NCBI RefSeq assembly: GCF_018873765.1
Contig: NC_057925.1
Coordinates: 60,152,970 to 60,216,969 of the forward strand
Direction: 5' to 3'
Origin: Telopea speciosissima
Taxonomy: Eukaryota; Streptophyta; Magnoliopsida; Proteales; Proteaceae
Length of the DNA: 64,000 bases
The stretch's first letter is position 1. The number at the start of each line of letters is the position of its first letter. Under the pieces are notes generated by a model that ran no database searches, was not told the DNA's origin, and saw nothing but the letters and a program-made list of their open reading frames with translations. Both the position numbers and the translations under genes were made by a program. Shown piece by piece: positions 48,861 through 58,892 of the stretch.

Positions 48861-50125
48861 ATGGACCAATTAAATCGGACCATGTCTTCAAGTACCATGG
48901 ATGACTGGAGTTCAAACTCCAGTATTATCAGTAGTGATGAACTCAGAAGAGATAACAACCTTCAAAAATGGACCATCCCTAAGATCCCGACCAAACATGT
49001 TTATAAACAAGACTGTGACAGGCTTCACCGAGGCTATCAAAGACAGTCGAACAAACAGTTGATTTTAGTCCCGAGACGCATGAAATATGCCTCTTCAACC
49101 CAACAACCCTTCAACAATTAAAACAAAAATATAATTATCTGCATATTGGTTTAATCCAAGTTGCAGTAAAACCCCTCCATAGAGAAGGACTTAACACATC
49201 CATCCTCCTGGCATTAAGAGATGCCAGGTTTCTGAACTTTGATGACTCTCTCATAGGAGCCATTGAAACCAGCATGTGCTACGGACCAGTCCACTTTAAT
49301 TGTTATCCAGATATTAATTTACCCTTAAAAGATGCTAACATACTAGACTCCCTAAAGATTAACTTCAAATCCCATGGCTACAATATGAAGCCTGGATCAA
49401 TCCCCATAGCAGTAGTCCATAGGATCCAGTATAAGGCCATGAAAAAGATCTCAGGACCTAGAGCCCTCCAAAAATCTGAAAAAGGATACACCAAGTTCGT
49501 AGAAACAGACTTTGCTCATGCCAGGGCAATTTTACCCAGGATGACTAAATGGGATGATATTGCCTTCCCAGATGAATGGAAACTTCAGGTTCAAGTACCC
49601 AGGCCACAGATAGAAAACAAAGAAGTAGAATACATAACTCAAACCTGTGATGGCCAGGTATCCATCAGGTTTATTAGAAACCAGCCTAAGGATAAAGAAC
49701 TTGCTGAGTCTTCATTCAGAAAACCCCCAGTAAGAAAAATCATTGAACAACCTGCCAGGGCCTCGTACTCGGGCACACCCTCAAATTACTGCCACTCATC
49801 CAGGACTAGTAACTTAACAGGACTTAGACAACAGGGAGGCATCCTGAGAGGGATGTATGATGAATTTAAAAGTTTAGAAAATCTAAGTGATGAATCAAAC
49901 CAGGATGAAACAGTCACAAGGCCAAACTCCCCATCTTTCTCCCAGATGGAGCCTCCAGTAGGAAAGGTAGGAGTAATAATAGCAGAACAAGAGTTCAAAA
50001 TAGACAAACCAATGTTAAGAAAAGACTTTGATCTTCCAGTAAATAAAGACAAGAAAGAATGGTTTTTTAAAAACACTACTTCCACCAACAAGCTAAAATC
50101 AGAGAACATTGGTATGAACAAATGA
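48861..50125 (+). pseudogene. Viral movement-protein region (30K superfamily), frameshifted
   Basis: The first frame opens at ATG 48861 (MDQLNRTMSS...) and stops at 49121. The homologous reading continues in another frame, with the HIGLIQVAVKPLHREGL block at about 49140-49195 and LALRDARFLNFDD after it, typical of caulimovirid cell-to-cell movement proteins. It stays open to 50125. A frame change therefore lies close to 49110-49125. The function would be plasmodesmal transport; this copy cannot make the whole protein. The stop overlaps the next start as ATGA at 50122-50125. Confidence 0.75.
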
Positions 50126-50784
50126 ATAAACATAGAACCAACATAGTATTCTTCACCTACCTAGACATTTACGCCCAGTACCATGGGTTAGAATACCCAT
50201 TTGAAAACATAGCCCCAACCCAGAAGATTACAACTCTTTGGATAACAGATAGAGATGAGGAAATTGAATCCATTCATCCTCCCTATAGCGTAATCAAGAT
50301 AAAAACAGGGGCAACGGAGACCATAGGAGCACCTTGCGAGATCAACATCCGGAAACACCGAGAGCGACAAAAATTAATCGTCTAGCAAATTATTCAAACC
50401 AACACCTCCTAACCATAGGAAGACAACTAAATAGGATAGAGAACATAGTACAAACAAAACCCAGTACTTCCCAAGGAATTTCACCAACTAAGGAACACCC
50501 AAGTACTCAGAGGCATAGGCCTCTATTCATACCTCATAACATAAGCCTGAAGTCGCAAAAGCCTTGAATAGAGCTGATGCATTGAAGGAAATTGAACAGA
50601 GACTCAAAGGCTTAGTAATACCGTAAACACCAAACAAGGAATCCCAAGACTGGCAGTTGCCCAAGTCGATGTAATAAGATCTCAAGAAAATAAACCCAGT
50701 TCCATACATAGAATTGAAGAAGAGTATTACCAAAGGTCCAAGCCAAAGCCCAGCTTCTTAGATCTACAAATAGAAAACAGGGGA
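50122..50784 (+). pseudogene. Viral region between movement and coat domains, broken into short frames
   Basis: Frame pieces: 50122-50385 (MNKHRTNIVFF...; a TLWITDRDEEIESIHPPYS block) and 50334-50567. A third, around 50550-50625, contains an ALNRADALKEIEQRL helix-like stretch and ends in a stop at about 50626. The large downstream frame is already open from about 50600. At least two frame changes separate them. Position suggests the N-terminal part of the coat/polyprotein region; no catalytic motif is present. Confidence 0.6.
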
Positions 50785-53700
50785 ATGTATCCCCAGGCCT
50801 CTTATCAAAGTGGTGTAATCTATGAATGGAATATAGACGGCATGTCCGAATATAACATCAAAAATAAGTTACATGAGATGACAATGGTAGCAAATGCCTA
50901 CCGGATAAAAGAAACTCCGATCAGCAAGAGTCGATCTTCTAGTCTCAGTTTTTACAGGCCAATTAAAAGGATGGTGGGACTTCGTCCTAACCCAAGAACA
51001 AAGAATAGCAATCCGTATGCAGTACAGATTGATGACCAAGGGGAAGTAATCCAAGACAGGAATGGACCTATTGAGGATGCAGTAAATACACTCATCTTCA
51101 ACCTGACCAAACATTTCCTAGGAGATCCATCTAAACTCAAAGATAGATCCGCTGAACAATTATCAAACCTAAAATGCAGAAAATTACATGACCTTAAGTG
51201 GTACAAAGATGTCTTCATGACCAGAGTTATGTCCAGGGAGGATGCAAATCTCCCATTCTGGAAAGAAAAATTCCTAACAGGCCTCCCCAGAATATTTTCA
51301 GAAAAAATAAAACAAAAATTAAGAAAAGAGAACAACGGAGAGATTCCCTACGACAATTACACTTATGGGGAATTAAATAGTATCATCCACGAAGAGGCAA
51401 TGTCCCTTTGTACAGACCTAAGACTAGCCCAACAAATGAAAAAAGAAAACAAATCCTATAAAAAAGAACTAGGAGGGTTTTGTGAACAGTATGGGTTCCC
51501 TGCCCCAAAACCCCCTTCGGAGAAGAAACATAAAAGGAAATCCCATAAATTCTCCAAGCATTACAAAGAAAACAAGTATAAAAAATATGAACCAAATAAG
51601 TACTATTCAAGACCAAGGTTCAACAAGAAAAAACGGTTCAACCAAACCAAAGCCACAGAAGAACCAAAAAAGGAAGATACCAAAACTACCCCAGAAAAAC
51701 CCAAAGGATGTTTTAACTGTGGGAAACCAGGCCATATAGCCAAATACTGTAGGATAGCCAAAAGGGTTAGCTTACTTAGCCTGGACCAGAGTACCCAGAA
51801 AAAAATATTCGAAATATTCGCTGAGTCTGACTCAGAGGATTTGGACTCGGAAGAAGAGGTCTTCTATGAGGCCATCAACCAAATAAACCAGGATCAAGAC
51901 TCAAGGTCCAGTAGTAGCAGTGACACAGAACCAGATGCAGTTGTATGCAACTGTATAACCTCGGCCATAAAAGGTGAGTGTTCCTGCACCACCAGTGACG
52001 GCTCCGAAACCAAATCCATTGGCATGATAAGACAATCCTTCTTTGATGCCATTGAACAAATAGCAGACGTTCAAATTAGAAAACAGTGCCTCGAAGAAGC
52101 CAGACAAGCTTTAGAAGAAAACAAAGAAAGACCTAAGGCTTATGATATAAACCAAGTCTTCAAGAGATTTGAACAAAGGAAGACTGCCAATAATCTAGAT
52201 AACACTAGGATAACAAATCTGGAAGTTACTACCCAAGATTTAAAGAGAGAAATAAAAGAAGTAAAAGCCGAATTAGTCAAACTAAAAGGAAAGTCAAAAC
52301 AAGTCCAGGAAGAACCAGAACTAGGACAAGAATCAGGATCCCAAAATTTCATAGCAAGCATATATACTTCTCCCCAAAAATGGCATGTAAAGGTCAAATT
52401 AACCATAGGTTCTTCCTATAAGTTTTCTTCAGTAGCCCTCATAGACTCAGGAGCCCAGCTGAACTGCATCCAAGAAGGAATAATTCCAACCCAGTATTAC
52501 CAAAAAACTGCACAAAGGCTTACCACAGCCAGTGGTGACTACATGAATGTTCAGTACAAATTACCTGAAGTACATATATGCAATCAGGGCATATGCTTCA
52601 AACAAGCCTTTATCCTAGTAAAGAATCTAGATGGACAGGTAATTCTAGGACAACCATTCATAGAATTAATTAAACCCTTTAAAGTAACCAACAAAGGCTT
52701 AACAACCAAGATAGGCAAACAAAAAATTACGTTTGAATTTTTAGAACCTTCAGACCTAGAACAAATAGGACGGGCAAAAGCTGCATCTATAATAAAGGAT
52801 CCTACCATTAGGAGTATAAAAGCCAAAGAAAAACACCTAAGTCATTTAAAAAATGAAATCATGCACATCAAGACTGCAGAACAATTACAAGAACAGCCAA
52901 TAAAAACCCAGGTTGATAGATTAAGAACCCAGTTCGAAGAAAATCTATGTTCTGAATTCCCTGATGCTTTTTGGCACAGGAAGAGGCACATAGTAAAATT
53001 ACCATACGAAAAGGAATTCTCAGAAAAAAACATTCCAACCAAGGCCAGGCCCATTCAAATGAGCCAGGAACTCCAAGAAACCTGCAAAAAAGAAATCCAA
53101 GATCTATTAAATAAAAACCTCATTAGAAACAGCAAGTCCCCCTGGAGTTGTGCTGCCTTCTATGTAAACAAAAATGCAGAAATAGAAAGAGGAGCACCAA
53201 GATTGGTCATAAATTATAAACCCCTCAATGATGTCCTTCAATGGATTAGATACCCAATCCCTAACAAGAAGGACCTACTCCAAAAAATTCACAAAGCCAA
53301 GGTCTTTTCAAAGTTTGACTTAAAATCTGGATATTGGCAAATCCAGGTTCATGAACAAGACAAATACAAAACAGCCTTCACCACACCCTTTGGACATTAC
53401 GAATGGAATGTAATGCCATTTGGCCTAAAAAATGCCCCAAGCGAATTCCAAAACATAATGAATGATATATTCAACCCATACAGTAGTCACACGATTGTTT
53501 ACATAGATGATGTCTTAATATTTTCAGACACCATAGACCAGCACTTTAAGCACCTTAGAAGCTTCTACCAAGTAGTCAAGACCAATGGGCTAGTACTATC
53601 AAAAAAGAAGATGGACCTATTCCAAACCAAGATTAGATTCTTAGGCCATTACATACATCAGGGAACCATCATTCCCATAGAAAGAACAATGGTCTTTGCA

Positions 53701-54114
53701 GAAAAGTTTCCTGATGAAATCCTTGAAAAGAAGCAGTTGCAGAGATTTCTAGGAAGCCTAAATTATGTTAGAGACTTCCTCCCAGGAATTAGCAAAACCT
53801 GCGAACCTCTGTACCAAAGACTCAGAAAGAAACAACCAGCCTGGTCTGAGACCCATACCAAGGCCGTTCAAGATATCAAGAAACTGGTCAAAGAAATCCC
53901 CTGTTTAGTTCTGGCAAACCCGGACCTCCCAAAAATTGTTGAGACTGATGCCTCCGACCTAGGATATGGAGGAATTCTCAAACAAGTTGACCAAGGAAAG
54001 GAAACCCTGAGCTTCACTCGGACTATGGAACCAAGCCGAAGAATTACAGTACCATTAAAAAGGAAATTTTATCAATTGTCTTATGCATTCAAAAATTTCA
54101 GAGTGATTTACTAA
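50785..54114 (+). CDS. Viral polyprotein: coat zinc knuckle, aspartic protease, reverse transcriptase, start of RNase H
   Basis: One open frame of 1109 codons, surviving intact. Order: coat-like N-terminal part, basic Lys-rich stretch (about 245-305), zinc knuckle CFNCGKPGHIAKYC (about 309-322), acidic stretch (345-385). Then a Lys/Glu-rich coiled-coil-like segment (about 460-510) and protease active site LIDSGAQLNC (about 552-561). RT follows from about 755 with catalytic YIDDVLIF near 905, then RNase H start VETDASDLGYGG near 1051. It ends about 55 residues into RNase H. The remaining RNase H sequence continues in another frame from about 54045 to 54340, so a frameshift truncates it. In the virus these activities copy pregenomic RNA to DNA in the cytoplasm. 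Whether the frame starts upstream of this ATG is unclear. Confidence 0.9.
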   Translation: MYPQASYQSGVIYEWNIDGMSEYNIKNKLHEMTMVANAYRIKETPISKSRSSSLSFYRPIKRMVGLRPNPRTKNSNPYAVQIDDQGEVIQDRNGPIEDAVNTLIFNLTKHFLGDPSKLKDRSAEQLSNLKCRKLHDLKWYKDVFMTRVMSREDANLPFWKEKFLTGLPRIFSEKIKQKLRKENNGEIPYDNYTYGELNSIIHEEAMSLCTDLRLAQQMKKENKSYKKELGGFCEQYGFPAPKPPSEKKHKRKSHKFSKHYKENKYKKYEPNKYYSRPRFNKKKRFNQTKATEEPKKEDTKTTPEKPKGCFNCGKPGHIAKYCRIAKRVSLLSLDQSTQKKIFEIFAESDSEDLDSEEEVFYEAINQINQDQDSRSSSSSDTEPDAVVCNCITSAIKGECSCTTSDGSETKSIGMIRQSFFDAIEQIADVQIRKQCLEEARQALEENKERPKAYDINQVFKRFEQRKTANNLDNTRITNLEVTTQDLKREIKEVKAELVKLKGKSKQVQEEPELGQESGSQNFIASIYTSPQKWHVKVKLTIGSSYKFSSVALIDSGAQLNCIQEGIIPTQYYQKTAQRLTTASGDYMNVQYKLPEVHICNQGICFKQAFILVKNLDGQVILGQPFIELIKPFKVTNKGLTTKIGKQKITFEFLEPSDLEQIGRAKAASIIKDPTIRSIKAKEKHLSHLKNEIMHIKTAEQLQEQPIKTQVDRLRTQFEENLCSEFPDAFWHRKRHIVKLPYEKEFSEKNIPTKARPIQMSQELQETCKKEIQDLLNKNLIRNSKSPWSCAAFYVNKNAEIERGAPRLVINYKPLNDVLQWIRYPIPNKKDLLQKIHKAKVFSKFDLKSGYWQIQVHEQDKYKTAFTTPFGHYEWNVMPFGLKNAPSEFQNIMNDIFNPYSSHTIVYIDDVLIFSDTIDQHFKHLRSFYQVVKTNGLVLSKKKMDLFQTKIRFLGHYIHQGTIIPIERTMVFAEKFPDEILEKKQLQRFLGSLNYVRDFLPGISKTCEPLYQRLRKKQPAWSETHTKAVQDIKKLVKEIPCLVLANPDLPKIVETDASDLGYGGILKQVDQGKETLSFTRTMEPSRRITVPLKRKFYQLSYAFKNFRVIY

Positions 54115-54327
54115 ACAAAAGATTTTTAGTAAGAGTTGATTGCAGTGCAGCCAAACAAGTTCTAAAAAATGATGTTCAAAATATTGCATCAAAACAGATT
54201 TTTGCAAGATGGCAAGCACTCCTATCGAGCTTTGATTTTGAAATAGAACACATAAAAGGAGAAATGAATTCCATCCCTGATTTTCTCACAAGGGAATTTT
54301 TGGGGACCCGAGTCATTTCAGTGAATC

Positions 54328-55617
54328 ATGGCTCCTAAGGAGCCTCCCGATCAAAAACAAAATCCAAGAGCTCTTATGCAAAACCAGCCCCATCAAAACA
54401 ATTGACCTTGACCTCTTCCAAGATCCCATACAACCAAGTAGTAGCCACAAGCTCCACTCAAATAGTCCCGGCCACAAGAACCACCTCAATAGTATCTAGG
54501 CCCAGACAACATCGTTCCAAACCAAGTTTTACCCCCAAAAGCCAAGACATCCAAAAACAAGACTCACGAGGTCCTGGTATCCCTTGATGAACAACTTACC
54601 AAAGGTCTGCTGGACCCTAATGACATTGCCAGGAGAGTATTTTTTAAGGATTGGCAATACTATACATCAAGCAATGCAAAGTCCCAAGAATTCTATGAGT
54701 TCATCCTCATAGATACTGATTCCGTCAGGATCAAACAGAACTTTGATAAAACAGATCCTAATCTTGTGACCCACACATCAGTTACTATCCTCCAGATCCT
54801 CAGCACTGCTGATTGGGGTGTGCACCCTTTACAACATAAAAAGTTCTCACAAAACTACCAGCCACAAGAGTACCACTTCTTTGATTACATCGATGCATGG
54901 CACCATGCATTCTTGTACCAGAATCAGCAGAATAAGCACTCGTGGTTTTTTTGCTTCGATTATAAGTTCTCCAGTTCTATCCCAGTCTGGTTCCCCAAAT
55001 GGTGGACCACCTACGGTCCAATCCTTGACATCCTGCCAGATCCCATTTTTGAAGCCTATCATGTATTTTGCCAACACACTGAACAGATCCCTGAGCAACC
55101 AGATTTGTTAAGGTTTTTTATCCACTGCAAGCTGGCATGGATAATGTATTGGGAATATGAGACCACCAGACAAGAAACCGATGAATGGTCCATTGAATCC
55201 CTCATCCGAGGATTCAGAGTAAAATGGTGGGATAAATGTGATCTCACAAAATGCTCCAAGGAAACGCTCATCAAGGCCCTTAGCAAGTCCAAGGACAAAG
55301 CCAAAATTACAGGCCCAACTAAGGCCCAGATAACAGGCCCAGCAAAATCCAAGTCCAGCAACAGCAAGAAGCTCCAGCTTGAAGCCCAGCAAGCAGAAAT
55401 CGCAGCCCAGCTGGCTGCAATAGAATCTGAAGAAGAAGAAGAAGCCCATTCAGAAGGGGCCCATTCTAGTGTAGGATCCATTGGGCCACATCTCCACCAA
55501 GGAGAATACGCCCAAGATCCCAACAGTGAGCCCGAAGAAGTAACACAACAGTTCTCCACTTCATCAGCCAAGTCCACAAGAAGAAACTTGGGCCGTCCGC
55601 AGAGGCCCAAGAAATAA
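54328..55617 (+). pseudogene. Downstream viral ORF of unknown function, Trp-rich, 5' part frameshifted
   Basis: ATG at 54328 (MAPKEPPDQKQ...) begins the likely ORF but stops after about 26 codons. A second frame at 54402-54587 and then a long frame open from about 54495 to 55617 follow. The long part is rich in aromatics (HSWFFCFDYKF, VWFPKWWTTYGP at about 54945-55020) and then has Lys-, Gln/Ala- and Glu-rich stretches with a basic C-terminus (RRNLGRPQRPKK). No enzyme motif is seen. The position after RT is where caulimoviruses keep the transactivator/inclusion protein and florendoviruses keep ORF2; similarity to either is not established here. Confidence 0.65.
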
Positions 55618-56671
55618 TCCAGCCTTTCACACCCTGGATTCCGGGTATATGGATCCTAGCCAATGGGCATTCCGGGCAACCCGAAAGGGAAAAGGATGCC
55701 TACGTTAGTGTGACGTAAGGAAAACTCCTCTCACACTATTGCCACAACTCGGCAATTAAAAATTTGAGTTTTAGCAGTGCGAACACAATGTGGAAAACAG
55801 TCTGTCCCCCAGACATGGAATGCCACGTGTCCCCACTACCAGTCCGGAAGAATCTTTCTAGAAGACCCTTTTTCAAGATGCCTTTCACAAGGCAAACAGT
55901 AAAGCCTGTCGGCACTCCCGTCCAAGATGGGACCCTCCACCCGACATCTCTCAATCAACTTTCGGCCACAGTCTCTCAATCAACTTTCGGCCACAGTAAA
56001 AGTTTGATTCCTTCTTCTTTCGGCGAAGAAGACCCAAGAAGCGTGATTCACGGAAGCTGACAAGCCCTGCTCAAGATCCAAAGAAGTCTACATAAGGCCA
56101 GACTTCGCAGAAGAAAGCAGGAGTTTTTGGAAGAAGAGAACTCAGCTCTATCCTCCAGACCTTCATCAAATATTTTAGTTTTTCATTTTATTTTTGAAGT
56201 TGTAAAAGACTTCGAACATCGAAGCACAAGCACTGCCTCCAAGCCCCAATCCTGTAACCAGACCTGTATCAAGCTTTCGTCCCTGATCAAGGCTTGCCTC
56301 CTGCGAGTAGTTACTATTAGCCATCTTCCCAAACCAGTAAGTTACTTCCAAGACTTGAATGATATCAAGAGTGTAATTCAGATCTCCTGTAAAAGAACAA
56401 GTATATGAAATAAATTCTTCAAAGTTTTCCACCTCATTTTCTTAAAGTTTCAAATTTTTGGCCGGCCCAGCCGCCTTCAAATACAGCAGAAGGCTACCTG
56501 CAAAACGGTAGACCGCCGAGGTTACCCCTCCGAGTGCCACGACCGGTTCAAATTATGAACTGCAGCATCTGCTAAGCACACACACTATATTATTTCCGCT
56601 GACCTCTTTCAAGTTTTCTGTATTATATCTCTGAACACAGTTACACACACTGAGCACTAGTAGTAAGATCC
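55618..56671 (+). promoter_or_regulatory. Viral intergenic region: putative promoter and RNA leader
   Basis: Non-coding. Visible elements: GTGTGACGTAAGG at about 55711, like an as-1 (TGACG) site; GCCACGTGTCC at about 55822, a G-box core; and a perfect 25-bp tandem repeat (TCTCTCAATCAACTTTCGGC...) at 55947-55971 and 55972-55996. CTACATAAGG at about 56088 is a weak TATA candidate, and AATAAA lies at 56409. By analogy with other caulimovirids the pregenomic RNA would start here. None of this is proven for this copy. Confidence 0.55.
56409..56414 (+). terminator. Candidate viral polyadenylation signal
   Basis: AATAAA lies in GTATATGAAATAAATTC, about 320 bp after the weak TATA candidate and about 270 bp before the primer site, a plausible position for caulimovirid RNA 3'-end formation. 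Confidence 0.45.
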
Positions 56672-58212
56672 TTCAGTTTCCACTGGTATCATGATTTGCT
56701 ATTACCTTATGTGAAGAAAGTAAGAGAGATAGAAGGCACAACACTATATGGGTCTCGTACACTATTCTTTCTCAACCCTGATGGCACACTAAAACCCATT
56801 GCTATTGAGCTCACTCGACCACCCATAGATGACAAGCCACAGTGGAAACAAGTGTTCTTGCCTAGCACTGATACCACTGATAGTTGGTTATGGAGACTAG
56901 CCAAAACTCATGTGGGTGCTCATGAATCAGGTTATCATGAGCTTGTCAGCCACTGGTAAAACTTTCAATGCCTAACAAAGGTTTATCCCTTTGGACTTTA
57001 ATTTGACAATTGTGGAATTAATCTAGCAAACTTTGATGTTACTCTGTTTCTTTATGTAGGCTGAGGACTCATTGTTGTACAGAGCCATACATAATTGCAG
57101 CTAATCGACAACTAAGTGTAATGCATCCAATTTACAGATTGTTGCTTCCTCATTTTCGGTACACAATGAAGATCAATTCCCTCGCTCGACTAGTCCTCAT
57201 CAATGCAAATGGGATAATTGAGGGTTCCTTCTCGCTGCACAAGTATTCAATGGAGTTTAGTTCTGTTGCCTATGACAAATTATGGAGATTTGACATGGAG
57301 GGTCTACCTGCAGACCTCATTAGCAGGTAATTTTGCATATATGGTTTAAATTTTTCAAATTAACATAAATGTAGCATGTAATCCTCTAGACACACAGCAA
57401 CTTCCCAAGACAAAAGGATCTCCAATCAGTGTTAAATTTCAAATGCTAACAGGGGAATGGCAGTGGAGGATAAAACAGTTGAGCATGGTGTGAAGCTGAC
57501 CATCAAGGATTTCCCCTTTGCAAATGATGGTCTCCTCATATGGACAGCCATAAAGCAATGGGTTAGTGACTATGTCAATCACTATTACCCGGACCCTAAC
57601 CTAGTTGAATCGGATCAAGAGTTGCAAGCATGGTGGACTGAGGTCAGAACCCAAGGCCATGGAGACAAGAAGGATGAACCATGGTGGCCTGTCCTCAAAA
57701 CACAAGAAGATCTCATTGAAACCTTAACAACCCTTATATGGGTTACTTCCTGCCACCATTCTGCTGTAAACTTTGGTCAGTATGCATATGGTGGTTACTT
57801 TCCAAATCGACCCTCAATTGCTAGGAACAACATGCCCACTGAGGAACATTCAGAACAGGGCCTCAAGAAATTCATAGAGAACCCAGCATTAGCACTCCTG
57901 CAGACCTTCCCTTCAGAGATTCAGGCTACAACTATAATGACACTCTTTGATGTGTTGTCAACACACACAGTTGATGAAGAGGATCTTGGTGGAAAGATGG
58001 AGGCATCATGGGCTGGGAATCCAGTTACCAAAGATGCATTTGAGAAGTTCAGTAAAAGAATGAAAGAGATTGAAGCAATTATAGATGCCAGAAACACAGA
58101 TTTGAAGTTGAAGAATAGAACTGGAGCTGGAATTGTACCATATCAGCTCTTGAAACCATTCTCTAACTCTGGATTGACAGGGATGGGAATTCCTAACAGT
58201 ATCTCTATTTAG

Positions 58213-58892
58213 AAATGAAAGATGAGCTTTTTTCAACTAATTATATATTGCTTTGTTATGGGCGCAATTTTTTATTTTTATTTTCTAGAGATAATATCAA
58301 TTTAATAAGAAGAGAAAGAGAAGATAAGAAACCCCAAACCAAAAGCTATCTGGAAGACATCCAGTGACCCAAGACCCAAAGAGCTGGCTCTATGAAATGA
58401 GACATAAATTAAATCACATAAAACAGAGTCCAAGTCCAAGTTCAGCCCAATATAAAAAATAGGCCAAAATCCATATAAAAAAATTGGGGAGAAGGTTACC
58501 TACACTTTTGGAATATGACAAAAGGAGGAGGGACATATCACTGTTCATGTGAGGAGGGGTGCAATTTTATTTTTTGAGCTGACGTTGTATAAAACTTTTT
58601 TTTCAAAAAAATATAGATATTTTATATAATCACTCCAACTCCCATGCCCCGCCCGACTCTTCTCAACATGCACAGGTGTGTGTGAAAAACGAACCCCTAA
58701 CCCTTGAGTCCCTACATGGTTGATAGGAAAGTCTCTCTTGTAAAACTTCCAAAACAAAACAAACAAAAACAATACACAAAAGAGAAAATAGAATGCACTT
58801 TTAAAACATGATTATTGAAACATTCCAACAATGGGTGAATGTACAAGAATATTTTGGCCAAACCTGATTTTAGAGTTTAGACCGTTGAAGTA
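58213..58892. other. Spacer between LOX-C and LOX-E
   Basis: No gene recognised; AT-rich, with an A-rich low-complexity stretch near 58735-58780. The LOX-C 3' UTR must lie in its first part. Confidence 0.5.

Larger units (their letters stand above)
48620..56691 (+). mobile_element. Endogenous pararetrovirus (Caulimoviridae), one genome length
   Basis: It is a single unit of about 8.05 kb. The order is leader with tRNA-Met primer site, movement-protein region, coat-type zinc knuckle, aspartic protease, RT, RNase H, a separate downstream ORF, and a regulatory region. There is no integrase and no LTR, which excludes gypsy. The sequence TTCAGTTTCCACTGGTATCA occurs at both ends (48620-48639 and 56672-56691), as expected of circular viral DNA opened at its primer-site discontinuity. 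Frameshifts in at least four places make it defective. Genome size, gene order and an extra 3' ORF fit florendovirus-like or petuvirus-related endogenous viruses best, but the genus is an inference. It is the same strand as LOX-C. Confidence 0.9.
40855..58212 (+). pseudogene. LOX-C: 13-lipoxygenase gene destroyed by nested insertions
   Basis: Exon 1 is 40855-41188 (MFETRLMRPSD start; another in-frame ATG at 40843). Exon 2 begins at 42431 and is open until the copia LTR at 42580 (after DNEHPTY). After the copia and viral sequence, LOX resumes inside exon 7 at 56687-56955, then exon 8 at 57060-57326 and exon 9 at 57453-58212. These are the same lengths as in LOX-B and have no premature stop. 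The second-site iron ligands (HHSAVN) and C-terminal Ile are kept. Missing relative to LOX-B: the rest of exon 2, exons 3-6 and the start of exon 7, about 1.7 kb of gene. The gene was therefore probably functional until the insertions. It is divergent from LOX-B and tandem with LOX-D. Confidence 0.93.

Noticed and set aside
50785..54114. Gypsy-type LTR retrotransposon for the zinc knuckle-protease-RT-RNase H frame
   Set aside because: No integrase follows RNase H, there are no LTRs, a movement-protein region precedes it and the unit starts at a tRNA-Met site with short terminal redundancy; all fit a pararetrovirus instead.
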